Shown here: positions 7,175 to 16,669 of the stretch, piece by piece
Numbering within the stretch: the stretch's first letter is position 1
Layout of the letters: each line of letters opens with the position of its first letter
DNA from: Marinitoga sp. 38H-ov
GTDB taxonomy: Bacteria; Thermotogota; Thermotogae; Petrotogales; Petrotogaceae
NCBI RefSeq assembly: GCF_011057715.1
Contig: NZ_LNGH01000054.1
Coordinates: 1-64,000 of the forward strand
Direction: 5' to 3'
DNA length: 64,000 bases
Position numbers and translations under genes: made by a program
The notes under the pieces: generated by a model
The model's database searches: none
Seen by the model: the letters and a program-made list of their open reading frames with translations, nothing else
Told to the model about the DNA's origin: nothing

Positions 7175-8258
7175 CTCCACTAATAGCTTTAACGGGACAT
7201 CTACTCTGACATAAGCTACAACCAAAACATTTAGTTTCATCTACTATTACCTGTTTATTTTCTTTATCAACAGTAATAGCCCAATATGGACATACCATTT
7301 CACAAAGCTTACAGAAAGTACATTTGTTTAAATCAACTTGTGGATATTTAGGTTTAAATACTACCTCTTTTTTCTTAAGACCTGTCTTTTTAACCTCATC
7401 TATACTACTAAAATCATATTTTTCAAGTGCTTTAGGAAGTTGATCAACAATAGTTTTATACAATTGTTTACCTTTTATTAATGCAGCAGACAACATTTGT
7501 ACAGCATCGGCACCAGCTAATAAATATTCTATTACATCATCTGCAGAAGAAATTCCTCCAACTCCAATCACTGGAATTTCAGGGACAGCTGATTTAATAG
7601 TATTTACCAGTGCAAGACCCAGATTTTTTATAACAGGACCTGAAATCCATACTTGTCCTTTATCGTTACCAATTAAATTTGTTCTATTTTGAATATCTAT
7701 TAACATAGTTGGTCCTAAAGAATTAATGGCCACAACGCCTGTTCCGCCATTTTCAAGCACCATTTGGGCAAATTCTACCGGATCAGGAATATGAGGACTC
7801 ATTTTCATAAATATAGGCTTATCTGTATTTGCTCTTATAGTTCTTACCGTTTCTGCAATATTATCTAAATTTTTTCCAACATAATGTGTGGAAATTTCAA
7901 ATGCATCTGCAAATTTATCCAGCTGAGGAATTAAAATTTCCATATCTTCTTTTGTATATCCTGCACTAACAATTAATGGAATATCTAGTTCATTTTTTAA
8001 TCTTGGTAATATTTCATTTATCCATTTTTCTGGAGGTAATTCAGACCACAATTCTGCATTAACTATATAATTATTTGTGCCATATATACAAGGTCTTGGT
8101 ACCTCGGCAGCTTTTGTAGAAATAGTTTTTGTAACCATTCCGCCAACTCCAAGTCTGGAAATATATAACATTTTTTCATCATCGCCAACAAGAGGACCAG
8201 ATGCTGGCATCAAAGGATTTTTTAATTTAATTCCTGCAAATTCTGTACTTAAATCCAT
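7167..8258 (-). CDS. preA: PreA-like dihydropyrimidine dehydrogenase/dihydroorotate dehydrogenase-family flavoprotein with two [4Fe-4S] clusters
   Basis: Encodes 363 residues. Residues 1-300 form the FMN TIM barrel of the DHODH/PreA group, with PLMPASGPLVGDDEKM, KMSPHIPDP, GTGVVAINS and PVIGVGGISSADDVIEYLLAGA all visible. Residues 310-363 carry two ferredoxin motifs, CTFCKLCEMVCPY and CFGCSLCQSRCPV. The enzyme probably reduces or oxidises a pyrimidine-like ring with electrons passed through the clusters; the exact substrate is not shown. It is the last gene of the ygeY-ygeW-hyuA-ssnA-preA operon. A fragment matching its last 22 codons lies far away at 27788-27852. Confidence 0.82.
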   Translation of the reverse strand: MDLSTEFAGIKLKNPLMPASGPLVGDDEKMLYISRLGVGGMVTKTISTKAAEVPRPCIYGTNNYIVNAELWSELPPEKWINEILPRLKNELDIPLIVSAGYTKEDMEILIPQLDKFADAFEISTHYVGKNLDNIAETVRTIRANTDKPIFMKMSPHIPDPVEFAQMVLENGGTGVVAINSLGPTMLIDIQNRTNLIGNDKGQVWISGPVIKNLGLALVNTIKSAVPEIPVIGVGGISSADDVIEYLLAGADAVQMLSAALIKGKQLYKTIVDQLPKALEKYDFSSIDEVKKTGLKKKEVVFKPKYPQVDLNKCTFCKLCEMVCPYWAITVDKENKQVIVDETKCFGCSLCQSRCPVKAISGVI

Positions 8259-8269
8259 ACTTTCCCCCC

Positions 8270-9559
8270 TTAAAGTCTATCCCACATTTTATCAGCAATT
8301 TTTTTTGCTTCACTATAAATTTTTTCAACTTCAAATTTTACCTCTCTATCTTTCATTAAAAACTCCCCATTAACAATAGTGTCCATTACATCTAATTTGT
8401 CCCATATTCCAAAAAATACATGCCCAAAAATATTATTTTCATTTAAAGATGTGAAAGGTATATAATCATATGAAATAATATCTGCTTTATATCCTTCTTT
8501 TATTCTTCCTATTTTTATGTTTAACATATCACCTACAAGATTATATACATTATCGATATTATTTTTTAAATCATTAAAACTAAAAAATGTTGGATCTTCA
8601 TATCTATATTTTTGGGTAAAATATAGATTTAAATATTCTCTTGTGAGATTAAAACCAAGCCCATCATTCCCGATAATTGTTTTTATTCCTTTTACTTTTA
8701 ATAGCTTATAATTCGGTAATCCAACTGAATTATTCATATTTGAAGTTGGGTTTAATGCAACATATACATCATGTCTAGAAACAATATCAGCTTCTTTTTC
8801 ATCAATATGAACACAATGGGATAATATTGAGTTTTTTGTTAGTAAATCAAATTCTTCTAATCTTTCAACTACTCTTTTGCCATATTTATTTATTGAGTCT
8901 TTTTCATCTTCCAAGCTCTCTGCAACATGTATATGTATTGGTGCTTCATTTAAAAATTCCGATACTTTTTTCAATGTTTCATTTGATAATGAGAGTGATG
9001 CATGAAGACCAAACATTCCAGCATATTTCTCTGACTGTTTTTTTAAAAATTCAATATTTTCTTCTATACAGCTATCAACATCAAATCTGTCACTTGTTTC
9101 AAAGCAAAAAATTCCTCTTAAACCAATTTCATCACATGTTCCTTTTTTTAATTCATTTAATGTTCCTCTTATATCCATTCCACTGGCATGATGATCAATA
9201 AAAGTTGTAATACCATTTTTTATAAACTCAATGCCACTAACTAGTCCACTATAGTATGTAGTTTCTAAATCTATTTTAGAATCCATTCTCCACCATAGCT
9301 GTTTTAGTATATCAGAAAAGGATTTAGGATTAAATTTAACGCTCATCCCTCTTGCAAAAGTGGAGTATATATGTGTATGCCCATTAACAAAGCCAGGCAT
9401 AACTAATTTTCCTTTAAAATCTATAATTTCTTCATTATCTTTTTTTTCGAAATCGTCCATATTTCCTACTTCAAGAATAATATCATTAAATCTAATATAT
9501 TGATTTTCTTTGTAAGTATCATAATCAAAAATATTACAATTTATTATGGTTTTTACCAT
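8270..9559 (-). CDS. ssnA: SsnA-like amidohydrolase (aminohydrolase of the purine/urate cluster)
   Basis: Encodes 429 residues of the amidohydrolase superfamily. The metal site starts with GFVNGHTHIYSTF (HxH). It continues with HVAES and SHCVH histidines and the GNDGLGFN aspartate, as in chlorohydrolase/guanine-deaminase relatives. SsnA genes sit in anaerobic purine and urate degradation clusters, where a ring-opening or deaminating step is likely. The start overlaps the stop of hyuA by 7 bases (ATGGTAA), so the two are translationally coupled. The name rests on the family plus its neighbours. Confidence 0.78.
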   Translation of the reverse strand: MVKTIINCNIFDYDTYKENQYIRFNDIILEVGNMDDFEKKDNEEIIDFKGKLVMPGFVNGHTHIYSTFARGMSVKFNPKSFSDILKQLWWRMDSKIDLETTYYSGLVSGIEFIKNGITTFIDHHASGMDIRGTLNELKKGTCDEIGLRGIFCFETSDRFDVDSCIEENIEFLKKQSEKYAGMFGLHASLSLSNETLKKVSEFLNEAPIHIHVAESLEDEKDSINKYGKRVVERLEEFDLLTKNSILSHCVHIDEKEADIVSRHDVYVALNPTSNMNNSVGLPNYKLLKVKGIKTIIGNDGLGFNLTREYLNLYFTQKYRYEDPTFFSFNDLKNNIDNVYNLVGDMLNIKIGRIKEGYKADIISYDYIPFTSLNENNIFGHVFFGIWDKLDVMDTIVNGEFLMKDREVKFEVEKIYSEAKKIADKMWDRL

Positions 9560-10872
9560 ATAATTTCTCCCCTTTTAATATATGAGCCTTTAATTTTTTT
9601 GTTTAAAACTCCATCCTTTATTACAAATTTGCCTTTAGATATTGTTGAAACAATCTTTCCTTTTACTTTAAATCCCTTATAAGGTATATAATCAGATTTA
9701 GAATGATGTTCTTTTATTACCCACTCTTTATTGGGATCAAACACTACTAAGTCTGCATCGTATGAAGGTAATATCTCTCCTTTATTTTTAAGTCCATAAT
9801 AGTCTGCAACATTTTTTGTAAATTTGTCTATAATTTTATTTCTGAATAAAGAATACATTAATACAAAAGAAAATTCTACTCCACCTATACCCATCGGCAT
9901 GCCATTCACTATATCTTTTTTCTTTTCTTCAATATTGAAAGGGCAATGGTCTGTACCTATTGTGTGTATATAATCAATATTTTCTATTAGCATTTTTTGT
10001 TCTTTTTTACTCCTAAGAGGTGGAGTCATTGTATATAGGTACCCTTTTTCTGTATTATATATATCATCAGTAAAATAAAAATAATGTGGGCAGCTTTCAA
10101 TAATAAGGTTTTTACCCAATATATGTTTAAATTTTTTCTTTAATTCATTAAGTGTTTTTCCACTAGTAAGATGAACAATATATAATTGTGCATTATAATA
10201 CTCTGCCATTTCAGCTAATTTTATTACTTCTGATAATTCAATAATTGTTGGTCTATATTTTGAATGATCTTTTACTTTAATTTCATTCTTTTCATATTTT
10301 TTTATTATCTCATCATTTTCTGCATGAATAGAAATTACTACTCCATACTGTTTTGTTTTTTCTAATAATTCAGCAATATACCCATCATATGTTCTTCTAC
10401 TAGAAGAAGAGTATGTGGTAAATAATTTAATACTTGATAATCCCAATTTTTTTGCTTTTCTTAAAATTTTTTCTGGTTCATCTATAGGATTAGCTATTGT
10501 AGCATGAAAAGCATAATCTGTTAAACTATTTTTTGCAAGATTTAATCTATATTCAAAAGCTTTTTCTAATTCTTCAGCTGTTCTTACTGGATCTAAGAAA
10601 TCTATATATGTTGTAATTCCACCATATGCACCTGAGATGGACCCAGAATAAAAATCATCAGCAGAAATATATTTTCCTAAATCAAGATGAAAATGCACAT
10701 GTGGATCAATAAAACCGGGAAGTAAATACTTCCCGGAAATATCATAATATTTTTTAGCCTCTAATTGAGATTTGCTAATGTCAGAAATTTTTCCATTTTT
10801 TATATAAACATTGGCTTTTAAAAATTTACCTGATATATATAAAGTACCATTTATTATTCCAAGATCAAACAT
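9553..10872 (-). CDS. hyuA: Dihydropyrimidinase/hydantoinase-type cyclic amidohydrolase
   Basis: Encodes 439 residues. The binuclear metal site is visible: GFIDPHVHFHLDL (HxH), the likely carbamylated lysine in SSIKLFTTYSS, histidines in SIHAEND and YIVHLTSG, and the aspartate in IGTDHCPFN. Members open cyclic amides such as dihydropyrimidines, hydantoins or allantoin. In the urate cluster of E. coli and gut anaerobes the equivalent HyuA opens a ring intermediate. The protein is cytosolic and, by family, probably tetrameric. It lies 14 bp downstream of ygeW. Substrate specificity cannot be read from the sequence. Confidence 0.85.
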   Translation of the reverse strand: MFDLGIINGTLYISGKFLKANVYIKNGKISDISKSQLEAKKYYDISGKYLLPGFIDPHVHFHLDLGKYISADDFYSGSISGAYGGITTYIDFLDPVRTAEELEKAFEYRLNLAKNSLTDYAFHATIANPIDEPEKILRKAKKLGLSSIKLFTTYSSSSRRTYDGYIAELLEKTKQYGVVISIHAENDEIIKKYEKNEIKVKDHSKYRPTIIELSEVIKLAEMAEYYNAQLYIVHLTSGKTLNELKKKFKHILGKNLIIESCPHYFYFTDDIYNTEKGYLYTMTPPLRSKKEQKMLIENIDYIHTIGTDHCPFNIEEKKKDIVNGMPMGIGGVEFSFVLMYSLFRNKIIDKFTKNVADYYGLKNKGEILPSYDADLVVFDPNKEWVIKEHHSKSDYIPYKGFKVKGKIVSTISKGKFVIKDGVLNKKIKGSYIKRGEIIW

Positions 10873-10886
10873 AAAATCACACCTTA

Positions 10887-11882
10887 TTATCTTCCACCCA
10901 TTAATAATGTCATAACAGCTTTAGCAGTATGTAACCTATTTTCTGCTTCATCGAAAATTACAGAATGTGGTCCATCAATAACAGAATCTACAACTTCTTT
11001 TCCTCTATCTGCAGGCAATGCATGCATATATATTGAATCTGGTCTTGTTAATTTCATCTTATCTTCATCGCAAATCCAATCTTTATGTTTTGCAGTTTCT
11101 GCTTTAATTTCTTCTGGATCATCAGAAACAAAGAAACCTCCCCAGTTTTTAGGAATTACAACATGTGCATCAACAAAAGCATCTTCCATATTATGTGAGA
11201 TATTTAATTTTCCACCATATTTTTCTGCATTTTCTTGTGCTTGTTTAACAATATCTGGCATTAAATCAAATTTTTCTGGATATGCTAATGTAACATCCAT
11301 TCCCAACCTTGTAAATAATAATATTTGTGATTGTGGAACAGATAGTGGCTTTAAATGACTTTCTGCATATGCCCAACTAATACCAACTTTTAATCCTCTT
11401 AGATTTTTTCCAAATCTTTCTTGCATAGTCATAACATCTGCTAATACTTGGAATGGGTGATAGACATCATCTTGTAAATTCATAACAGGCACTTGAGAAA
11501 CAGATGCCATACCTCTCAAATATTTATTACCTTTTCCAAATTCACAAGCTCTAACTGCAATTCCGTGACCCATTCTTGCTAATACTCTTGCAGTATCTTC
11601 AGGTGTTTCTCCATGAGATAATTGCATCATATTAGGAGCTAAGAAGTTTGCATGTCCACCAAGTTGTGCAATACCTGCTTCCATAGAGTTTCTTGTTCTT
11701 GTTGATTGATCAAAGAATATTAAAAATAATGTTTTATACAATAAATATGGTGTTGGAATGTTAGAAGCCATTTTGATTTTTAAGTCTCTTGCTAAATCTA
11801 ACATTATCTCTATTTCTTCATTTGTAAAATCTTGAGTTGTTATAAAATGTCTACTTTTTTCTGTTTTAAAAAATGCTGACAT
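10887..11882 (-). CDS. ygeW: YgeW-type carbamoyltransferase
   Basis: Encodes 331 residues of the aspartate/ornithine carbamoyltransferase fold. The carbamoyl-phosphate loop is DQSTRTRNSM. The C-terminal loop is MHALPADRG rather than the HCLP of ornithine enzymes, and this is typical of YgeW. Long insertions such as HANFLAPNMMQLSHGET also match that group. In purine-degradation clusters YgeW is thought to release carbamoyl phosphate from a ureido intermediate, allowing ATP formation; that is family knowledge, not shown here. Its place between a hydantoinase and a YgeY peptidase supports the assignment. Confidence 0.87.
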   Translation of the reverse strand: MSAFFKTEKSRHFITTQDFTNEEIEIMLDLARDLKIKMASNIPTPYLLYKTLFLIFFDQSTRTRNSMEAGIAQLGGHANFLAPNMMQLSHGETPEDTARVLARMGHGIAVRACEFGKGNKYLRGMASVSQVPVMNLQDDVYHPFQVLADVMTMQERFGKNLRGLKVGISWAYAESHLKPLSVPQSQILLFTRLGMDVTLAYPEKFDLMPDIVKQAQENAEKYGGKLNISHNMEDAFVDAHVVIPKNWGGFFVSDDPEEIKAETAKHKDWICDEDKMKLTRPDSIYMHALPADRGKEVVDSVIDGPHSVIFDEAENRLHTAKAVMTLLMGGR

Positions 11883-11914
11883 ACCTATCTTCCCCCTTTT
11901 TTATAATGATTTTA

Positions 11915-13108
11915 TTATTTTGATTTTTCTACTAATGTCTTTGGAAAATTAGCATAAAATGCAGCTGCCTTTACTAAATGCTCAATTTTTACTTTTTCAT
12001 TTGGAGCATGAGCATACTTTTCATCTCCAGGTCCGAAACCTACTGTAGGAATACCGTAGACCCCAGCTGTTGCTATACCATTAGTGCTAAAAGTCCATTT
12101 ATCAATTAAAGGTTCAGAACCAAATGTTCTAATATATGTTTCTTTAGCAGCTTGAACAATATCTGCATCTTCAGGAAATACCCATGTTGGAAAATATTTT
12201 TCTACAGGGTATTCAATTCCTGTATATGATGGTTTTGAATAAGTCAATTCTACAATTTCTGCATCTATACCTGTCTTTTTAAATATTTCTCTTATTTCTT
12301 CAAAAGCACTTTCTTTTGTTTCTCCAGCTGTTAATCTTCTATCTATATGAATTACACATTCATCTGGAACTGCATTATGTGAAGGTGATTTAAAGAATAT
12401 TTGTGAAACAACTATTGTTCCTTTTCCTAAAAATGGATCATAATGAAGATTTTCATTTAACTTTTCTATTTCATTTATGATTTTTGCCATTTTATATATA
12501 GCATTGTCTCCTCTTTCAGGAGCGCTTGCATGAGCGGAAAGACCAACAGTTTTTATTCTAAATTCTATTCTTCCCCTATGACCTCTATATACGTTTAAAC
12601 TTGTTGGTTCAGATATAACTACAAAATCAGGTTTTATTTTTTCTTCTTCAATAATATATCTCCAACACAATCCATCACAATCTTCTTCCATAACGGTTCC
12701 TGTTACATAAACTGTAAAATCATCAAGAAGATTTAGATCTTTTAGTATTTTCATTCCATATACCATTGAACACATACCAGCTTTTTGATCTGATGCTCCT
12801 CTACCATAAACCCATTCATCATCCCAGTCACCACTAAAAGGATCTTTATCCCATAAGTCTGGATTTCCAACTTCAACAGTATCAATATGTGCATCCATTG
12901 CAATAACATGTTTTCCGTTACCTATTCTACCTAGAATATTTCCTAGACCATCAATAATAACCTCATCAAAACCAACTTTTTCCATCTCTTCTTTAATTAC
13001 TTGTATAACTTCTTTTTCTTCACCTGAATAACTTCGAGCTTTTATTAATTTGCTCATAAACTTTACAATGTCTTCTCGATATTTTTCTGCTAATTCTAAT
13101 GTTGTCAA
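11915..13108 (-). CDS. ygeY: YgeY-family M20 metallohydrolase
   Basis: Encodes 397 residues of the M20 zinc aminoacylase/peptidase family. It has the metal motif AMDAHIDTVEVG, the catalytic VMEEDCDGLCW glutamates and SEPTSLNVYRGHRGRIEF at the dimerisation domain. The YgeY group is found almost only with YgeW, SsnA and the selenium-dependent hydroxylases. It is the first gene of the five-gene minus-strand operon. Unlike full clusters, no xanthine-dehydrogenase, YgfK or YgeX gene is in the window. The 198-bp gap upstream (13109-13306) holds its promoter region, which I could not resolve to good boxes, and the nth terminator. Confidence 0.85.
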   Translation of the reverse strand: MTTLELAEKYREDIVKFMSKLIKARSYSGEEKEVIQVIKEEMEKVGFDEVIIDGLGNILGRIGNGKHVIAMDAHIDTVEVGNPDLWDKDPFSGDWDDEWVYGRGASDQKAGMCSMVYGMKILKDLNLLDDFTVYVTGTVMEEDCDGLCWRYIIEEEKIKPDFVVISEPTSLNVYRGHRGRIEFRIKTVGLSAHASAPERGDNAIYKMAKIINEIEKLNENLHYDPFLGKGTIVVSQIFFKSPSHNAVPDECVIHIDRRLTAGETKESAFEEIREIFKKTGIDAEIVELTYSKPSYTGIEYPVEKYFPTWVFPEDADIVQAAKETYIRTFGSEPLIDKWTFSTNGIATAGVYGIPTVGFGPGDEKYAHAPNEKVKIEHLVKAAAFYANFPKTLVEKSK

Positions 13109-13273
13109 ACATATCCCTCCCTAAAATAGCTTTATAAAATTATATAACTTTTAGTTTAAAATTAAAAATTAAGTCAAAATTCATTAACAGTATTTTAGTA
13201 TTTTGAGTTTTAAATAAACTCAATTATCTCTTTTATTTATAATATTTCTAATTATTATTATATTTAATATAAA

Positions 13274-13302
13274 AAAAGAGTGCAAAGGCACTCTTTTGCT
13301 TT
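13274..13302 (-). terminator. Terminator after nth
   Basis: AAAAGAGTGC and GCACTCTTTT (13274-13283, 13288-13297) pair with an AAAG loop. The A-run on the left is the U-tract when read from the minus strand. Confidence 0.8.
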
Positions 13303-13306
13303 AATA

Positions 13307-13945
13307 TTACTTTTTATAATAATCACAGTAATCTTTTATAGGACATTCCCCACATTTAGGATTTCTTGCTTTACAAGTATTTCTTCCGTGAAATATTAAC
13401 CAATGATGAGCTTTTCCCCATAGTTCTTTAGGAATAACCTTCATTAAATCTTCTTCAGTACCTCTTACATCTTTACTATTAGCAAGGCCTATTCTATTTG
13501 CTACCCTAAAGACATGTGTATCAACAGCTATAGCATCTTTGCCCAAAGCCACGCTTAAAATAACATTTGCAGTTTTTCTTCCAACACCAGGTAATTTAAT
13601 TAATTCTTCTCTTGTTTCAGGTATTTTTCCATTATATTTTTCTACAAGAATTTTAGCAGTCTTTATAATATTTTTACTTTTTGTCTTATATAAACCCACT
13701 CCTTTTATGTATTTTTCTAATTCTTCTGGTTCTAATTTTGCAAAATCTTCTGGTGTTTTAAACTTTTCAAATAATTTAGGAGTTACTTTATTTACCTGAT
13801 TATCAGTGGTTTGAGCAGAAAGCATAACAGCTATTAATAGTTCGAAATTATTGTTGTATTTTAAAACTGTTTGAGGATTTGTATAAGTTTTTGATAAAAT
13901 ATCTAAGATTTTTTTTACTTCTTTTTTTGATTTCAATATGTTCAT
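13307..13945 (-). CDS. nth: Endonuclease III (DNA glycosylase/AP lyase)
   Basis: Encodes 212 residues, normal length. The helix-hairpin-helix LPGVGRKTANVIL carries the catalytic lysine, VDTHVFRVANRIG has the catalytic aspartate, and the [4Fe-4S] cluster ligands follow the C-x6-C-x2-C-x5-C spacing in CKARNPKCGECPIKDYC. It removes oxidised pyrimidines from DNA. Its start overlaps the end of rfbB by 4 bases, so it is probably the last gene of the sugar operon, although its function is unrelated. Confidence 0.96.
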   Translation of the reverse strand: MNILKSKKEVKKILDILSKTYTNPQTVLKYNNNFELLIAVMLSAQTTDNQVNKVTPKLFEKFKTPEDFAKLEPEELEKYIKGVGLYKTKSKNIIKTAKILVEKYNGKIPETREELIKLPGVGRKTANVILSVALGKDAIAVDTHVFRVANRIGLANSKDVRGTEEDLMKVIPKELWGKAHHWLIFHGRNTCKARNPKCGECPIKDYCDYYKK

Positions 13946-15009
13946 TTAGTCCCTCCATAATTTTTATCATAAAACTCCAAATACTCACCAGAAATTACTC
14001 TTTTCATCCAGTCTTGATTTTCTAAATACCATTCTATTGTTTTTTCTATTCCTTCATCAAACATTATTTCTGGTTCCCATCCTAATTCTTCTTTTATTTT
14101 TGTTGGATCTATTCCATATCTTCTATCATGTCCTAGTCTATCTTTTACATGTTTAATTAAACATTCATTTATTTCTTTATCTCCTGTTTTTTCTCTGAGT
14201 ATTTCTATTATCTTTTTTACTATGTATATGTTTTCTTTTTCGTTATGTCCTCCTATGTTATATACTTCCCCTGTTTTTCCATTTTCAAATACTAAGTCTA
14301 TTGCTCTACAATGATCTGTTACATATAACCAATCTCTTATTTGTTTTCCATCTCCATATACTGGTAACTCTTTGTGGTTTAATGCGTTATTTATCATTAA
14401 TGGTATTAATTTTTCTGGAAATTGATATGGTCCATAATTGTTTGAACATCTTGTTATGTTTGTTGGCATTTTATATGTATCATGATATGCTTTTACTATT
14501 AAGTCTGCTGATGCTTTACTTGCTGAATATGGACTATGTGGATCTAGTGGTGTTTTTTCTGTGAAGTATCCTGTTGGTCCTAATGATCCATATACTTCAT
14601 CTGTTGATACTTGTAAGAATTTTACTCCATCTTTATATTTTTGTGTGTCTATTTCCCAATATTTTTTTGCTACATTTAATAATGTTTGTGTTCCTATTAT
14701 ATTTGTTTTTAAGAATATTTGTGGATCATGTATTGATCTATCTACATGACTTTCTGCTGCAAAGTTTATTATTCCTTCTATTTTATATGTTTCAAATATG
14801 TATTCTATTAATTCTTGGTTGTTTATATCGCCTTTTATGAATATAAACCTTTCTTTTTGTTCTGGAGTTAAATTTTCTAAATTTTCTAAATTTCCTGCAT
14901 AAGTTAGTTTATCTAGTCCTATTATTTTTCTATCTTTGTATTTTTCTAAGTAATAATATACAAAATTACTTCCTATAAATCCTGCTACTCCTGTTACTAG
15001 TATATTCAT
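13942..15009 (-). CDS. rfbB: dTDP-glucose 4,6-dehydratase
   Basis: An extended short-chain dehydrogenase. NAD binds at NILVTGVAGFIGSNF and the catalytic YxxxK lies in SPYSASKASADL, with DKLTYAGN and QVSTDEVYG typical of RmlB. It makes dTDP-4-keto-6-deoxyglucose. A longer reading from 15024 exists, but the GGAG site lies 6 nt before ATG 15009 and the protein then starts MNILVTG as in the family, so 15009 is preferred. It is in an operon with rmlA, an aminotransferase and an acyltransferase. Confidence 0.95.
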   Translation of the reverse strand: MNILVTGVAGFIGSNFVYYYLEKYKDRKIIGLDKLTYAGNLENLENLTPEQKERFIFIKGDINNQELIEYIFETYKIEGIINFAAESHVDRSIHDPQIFLKTNIIGTQTLLNVAKKYWEIDTQKYKDGVKFLQVSTDEVYGSLGPTGYFTEKTPLDPHSPYSASKASADLIVKAYHDTYKMPTNITRCSNNYGPYQFPEKLIPLMINNALNHKELPVYGDGKQIRDWLYVTDHCRAIDLVFENGKTGEVYNIGGHNEKENIYIVKKIIEILREKTGDKEINECLIKHVKDRLGHDRRYGIDPTKIKEELGWEPEIMFDEGIEKTIEWYLENQDWMKRVISGEYLEFYDKNYGGTK

Positions 15010-15013
15010 TTTA

Positions 15014-15586
15014 TCACTCCACATTTAGTTCTTCACGAAGTTTTTTTTCTAATTCTAGAATACTTTTTTTTCTTTCCTTAAGAGGTTTAGCTGGTATCCC
15101 TACAACAATAGTCCATTCAGGCACATCTTTAGTAACTAATGACATACTACCAACAGCTGAACCGACACCAATTATTACACCTGGTAATACTATACTACCA
15201 GCTCCAACCAGAGCATGTTTTTCTATTTTCACGGATTTATTTATTACATTTCGATACTTTAATGGAATTGTTGAATTTGTCATGTATTCTCCAGAATAGT
15301 CATCTGTAATAGCATAAACGCTTACTTTTCCAGATGTGCAAGTGAAATCTTCCATTATTATTCCAGCTTCGCCAGCAAATAAGTGACAACCTGCTGCTAT
15401 ATGAATAAAATTACTAAGTCTTATTTTTCCTGAAAGAATACAGAAATCATCTATCCTAACATTATCTCCTATTTCAATTAATTCAGGTTTATATATTGAT
15501 GCTTTTCTGCTAATTAAAACATTTTTTCCTACAGATTTGAACCCAAATTCTTTTAACTCTTCAGGTGTATAAAAACTTGTTTTCAT
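15014..15586 (-). CDS. Left-handed beta-helix (hexapeptide) acyltransferase
   Basis: Encodes 190 residues with repeated hexapeptide turns (IEIGDNVRIDDFCIL, VKIEKHALVGAGSIVLPG, VIIGVGSAVGSMSLVT), ending in GIPAKPLKERK as in WbbJ/galactoside O-acetyltransferase relatives. The likely donor is acetyl-CoA. It lies between a DegT aminotransferase and rfbB, so N-acetylation of the 4-amino-dideoxyhexose made by the operon is the simplest role. The 4-nt overlap with the aminotransferase stop suggests coupled translation. Confidence 0.78.
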   Translation of the reverse strand: MKTSFYTPEELKEFGFKSVGKNVLISRKASIYKPELIEIGDNVRIDDFCILSGKIRLSNFIHIAAGCHLFAGEAGIIMEDFTCTSGKVSVYAITDDYSGEYMTNSTIPLKYRNVINKSVKIEKHALVGAGSIVLPGVIIGVGSAVGSMSLVTKDVPEWTIVVGIPAKPLKERKKSILELEKKLREELNVE

Positions 15587-16668
15587 TTATTCACCCCCGC
15601 TACATTTTCTATTATTGAACACACTCTTTCAATATTTTCATTTTCTAAATCACCATATAATGGCAAATGTAATATTCTTTTAGAAATATTATGTGAAACC
15701 CTGCATTGATTTTCCGAATTGTATACTTCATCTAAAGAAGGAAAAAAATATTTCCTAGTATTGTAACCTTCTTTTTTAAGTTGCAAATATACTAAATCTC
15801 TCATATCCTGATTTTCGAATAATACAGGCATATATATATAATTATATTTAGTTATATAATTTGATAATTTTTGAAATTTAATTAAACCTTTCAATTTTTC
15901 TTTATAAAGTTCAAATCTTTTTTTCCGTTTTTCAATTTCTTCGTCTACAATTTCCAAATTTAGTAATCCCATAGCTGCTTGGAACTCATTCATTTTTGCA
16001 TTAATTCCTTTATCTACTATTTCAATTTTTTCATTAAAACCAAAGTTTCTTAATCTTTTAGCACGGTTTATTAATTCTTTATTATCAGAAAATAAGGCTC
16101 CGCCTTCTATAGTATGAAAGACTTTTGTTGCGTGAAAACTTGCAATCGAAATTTCTCCTAATTTGTAAATTGATTTTTTTTTATAATAAACATCAAAACA
16201 ATGAGCAGCGTCATAGATAATTTTTAACTCATACTTTTTAGCAATTTCATCTATTTTTTCTATATCACAGGGATTTCCAAAAACATGAACTGCTAAAATT
16301 GCTTTTGTTTTATCCGTTATTTTTTCTTCGATTTTTGATGTATCTATATTAAATGTCATTGGGTCAATATCTACAAATATAGGTTTATATTTTTGCCATA
16401 TTATCGATCCAGATGTAGCTACAAATGTAAATGGTGTTGTGATAATCTCAGCTTTTTCTGGAAAATCAAATAATTCTAATGCTATTAACAAAGCTAATGT
16501 TCCATTTGAAACAACAGCACAATTAGTTTCAAATCTTTTTTCAAGTGAGTTTTCAAGTTCTACTAAATATTTACCATTATTCGATAACCATCTATTTTCC
16601 CAAAGTTTTTCTATCTTTTTTATATATTTATCATAATCTGGCATTATACTTCTAGTTACATTTATCAC
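15583..16668 (-). CDS. DegT/DnrJ/EryC1-family sugar aminotransferase
   Basis: PLP-dependent sugar-nucleotide aminotransferase. It has SNGTLALLIALELF near the N-terminus, the PLP lysine in SFHATKVFHTIEGG, and GINAKMNEFQAAMG. The chosen GTG start at 16668 gives MINVTRSIMPDY and sits 8 nt after GGCGGG; an in-frame ATG at 16689 lies inside rmlA and is less likely. With rmlA and rfbB in the operon and no visible 3,4-ketoisomerase, it most likely aminates C4 of dTDP-4-keto-6-deoxyglucose (VioA/WecE-type). That specificity is inference. Confidence 0.83.
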   Translation of the reverse strand: MINVTRSIMPDYDKYIKKIEKLWENRWLSNNGKYLVELENSLEKRFETNCAVVSNGTLALLIALELFDFPEKAEIITTPFTFVATSGSIIWQKYKPIFVDIDPMTFNIDTSKIEEKITDKTKAILAVHVFGNPCDIEKIDEIAKKYELKIIYDAAHCFDVYYKKKSIYKLGEISIASFHATKVFHTIEGGALFSDNKELINRAKRLRNFGFNEKIEIVDKGINAKMNEFQAAMGLLNLEIVDEEIEKRKKRFELYKEKLKGLIKFQKLSNYITKYNYIYMPVLFENQDMRDLVYLQLKKEGYNTRKYFFPSLDEVYNSENQCRVSHNISKRILHLPLYGDLENENIERVCSIIENVAGVNK

Positions 16669-16669
16669 T

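Noticed and set aside
14301-14840. Leucine-rich plus-strand readings inside rfbB
   Set aside because: They are shadows of the rfbB frame and show no hydropathy pattern beyond antisense codon bias.
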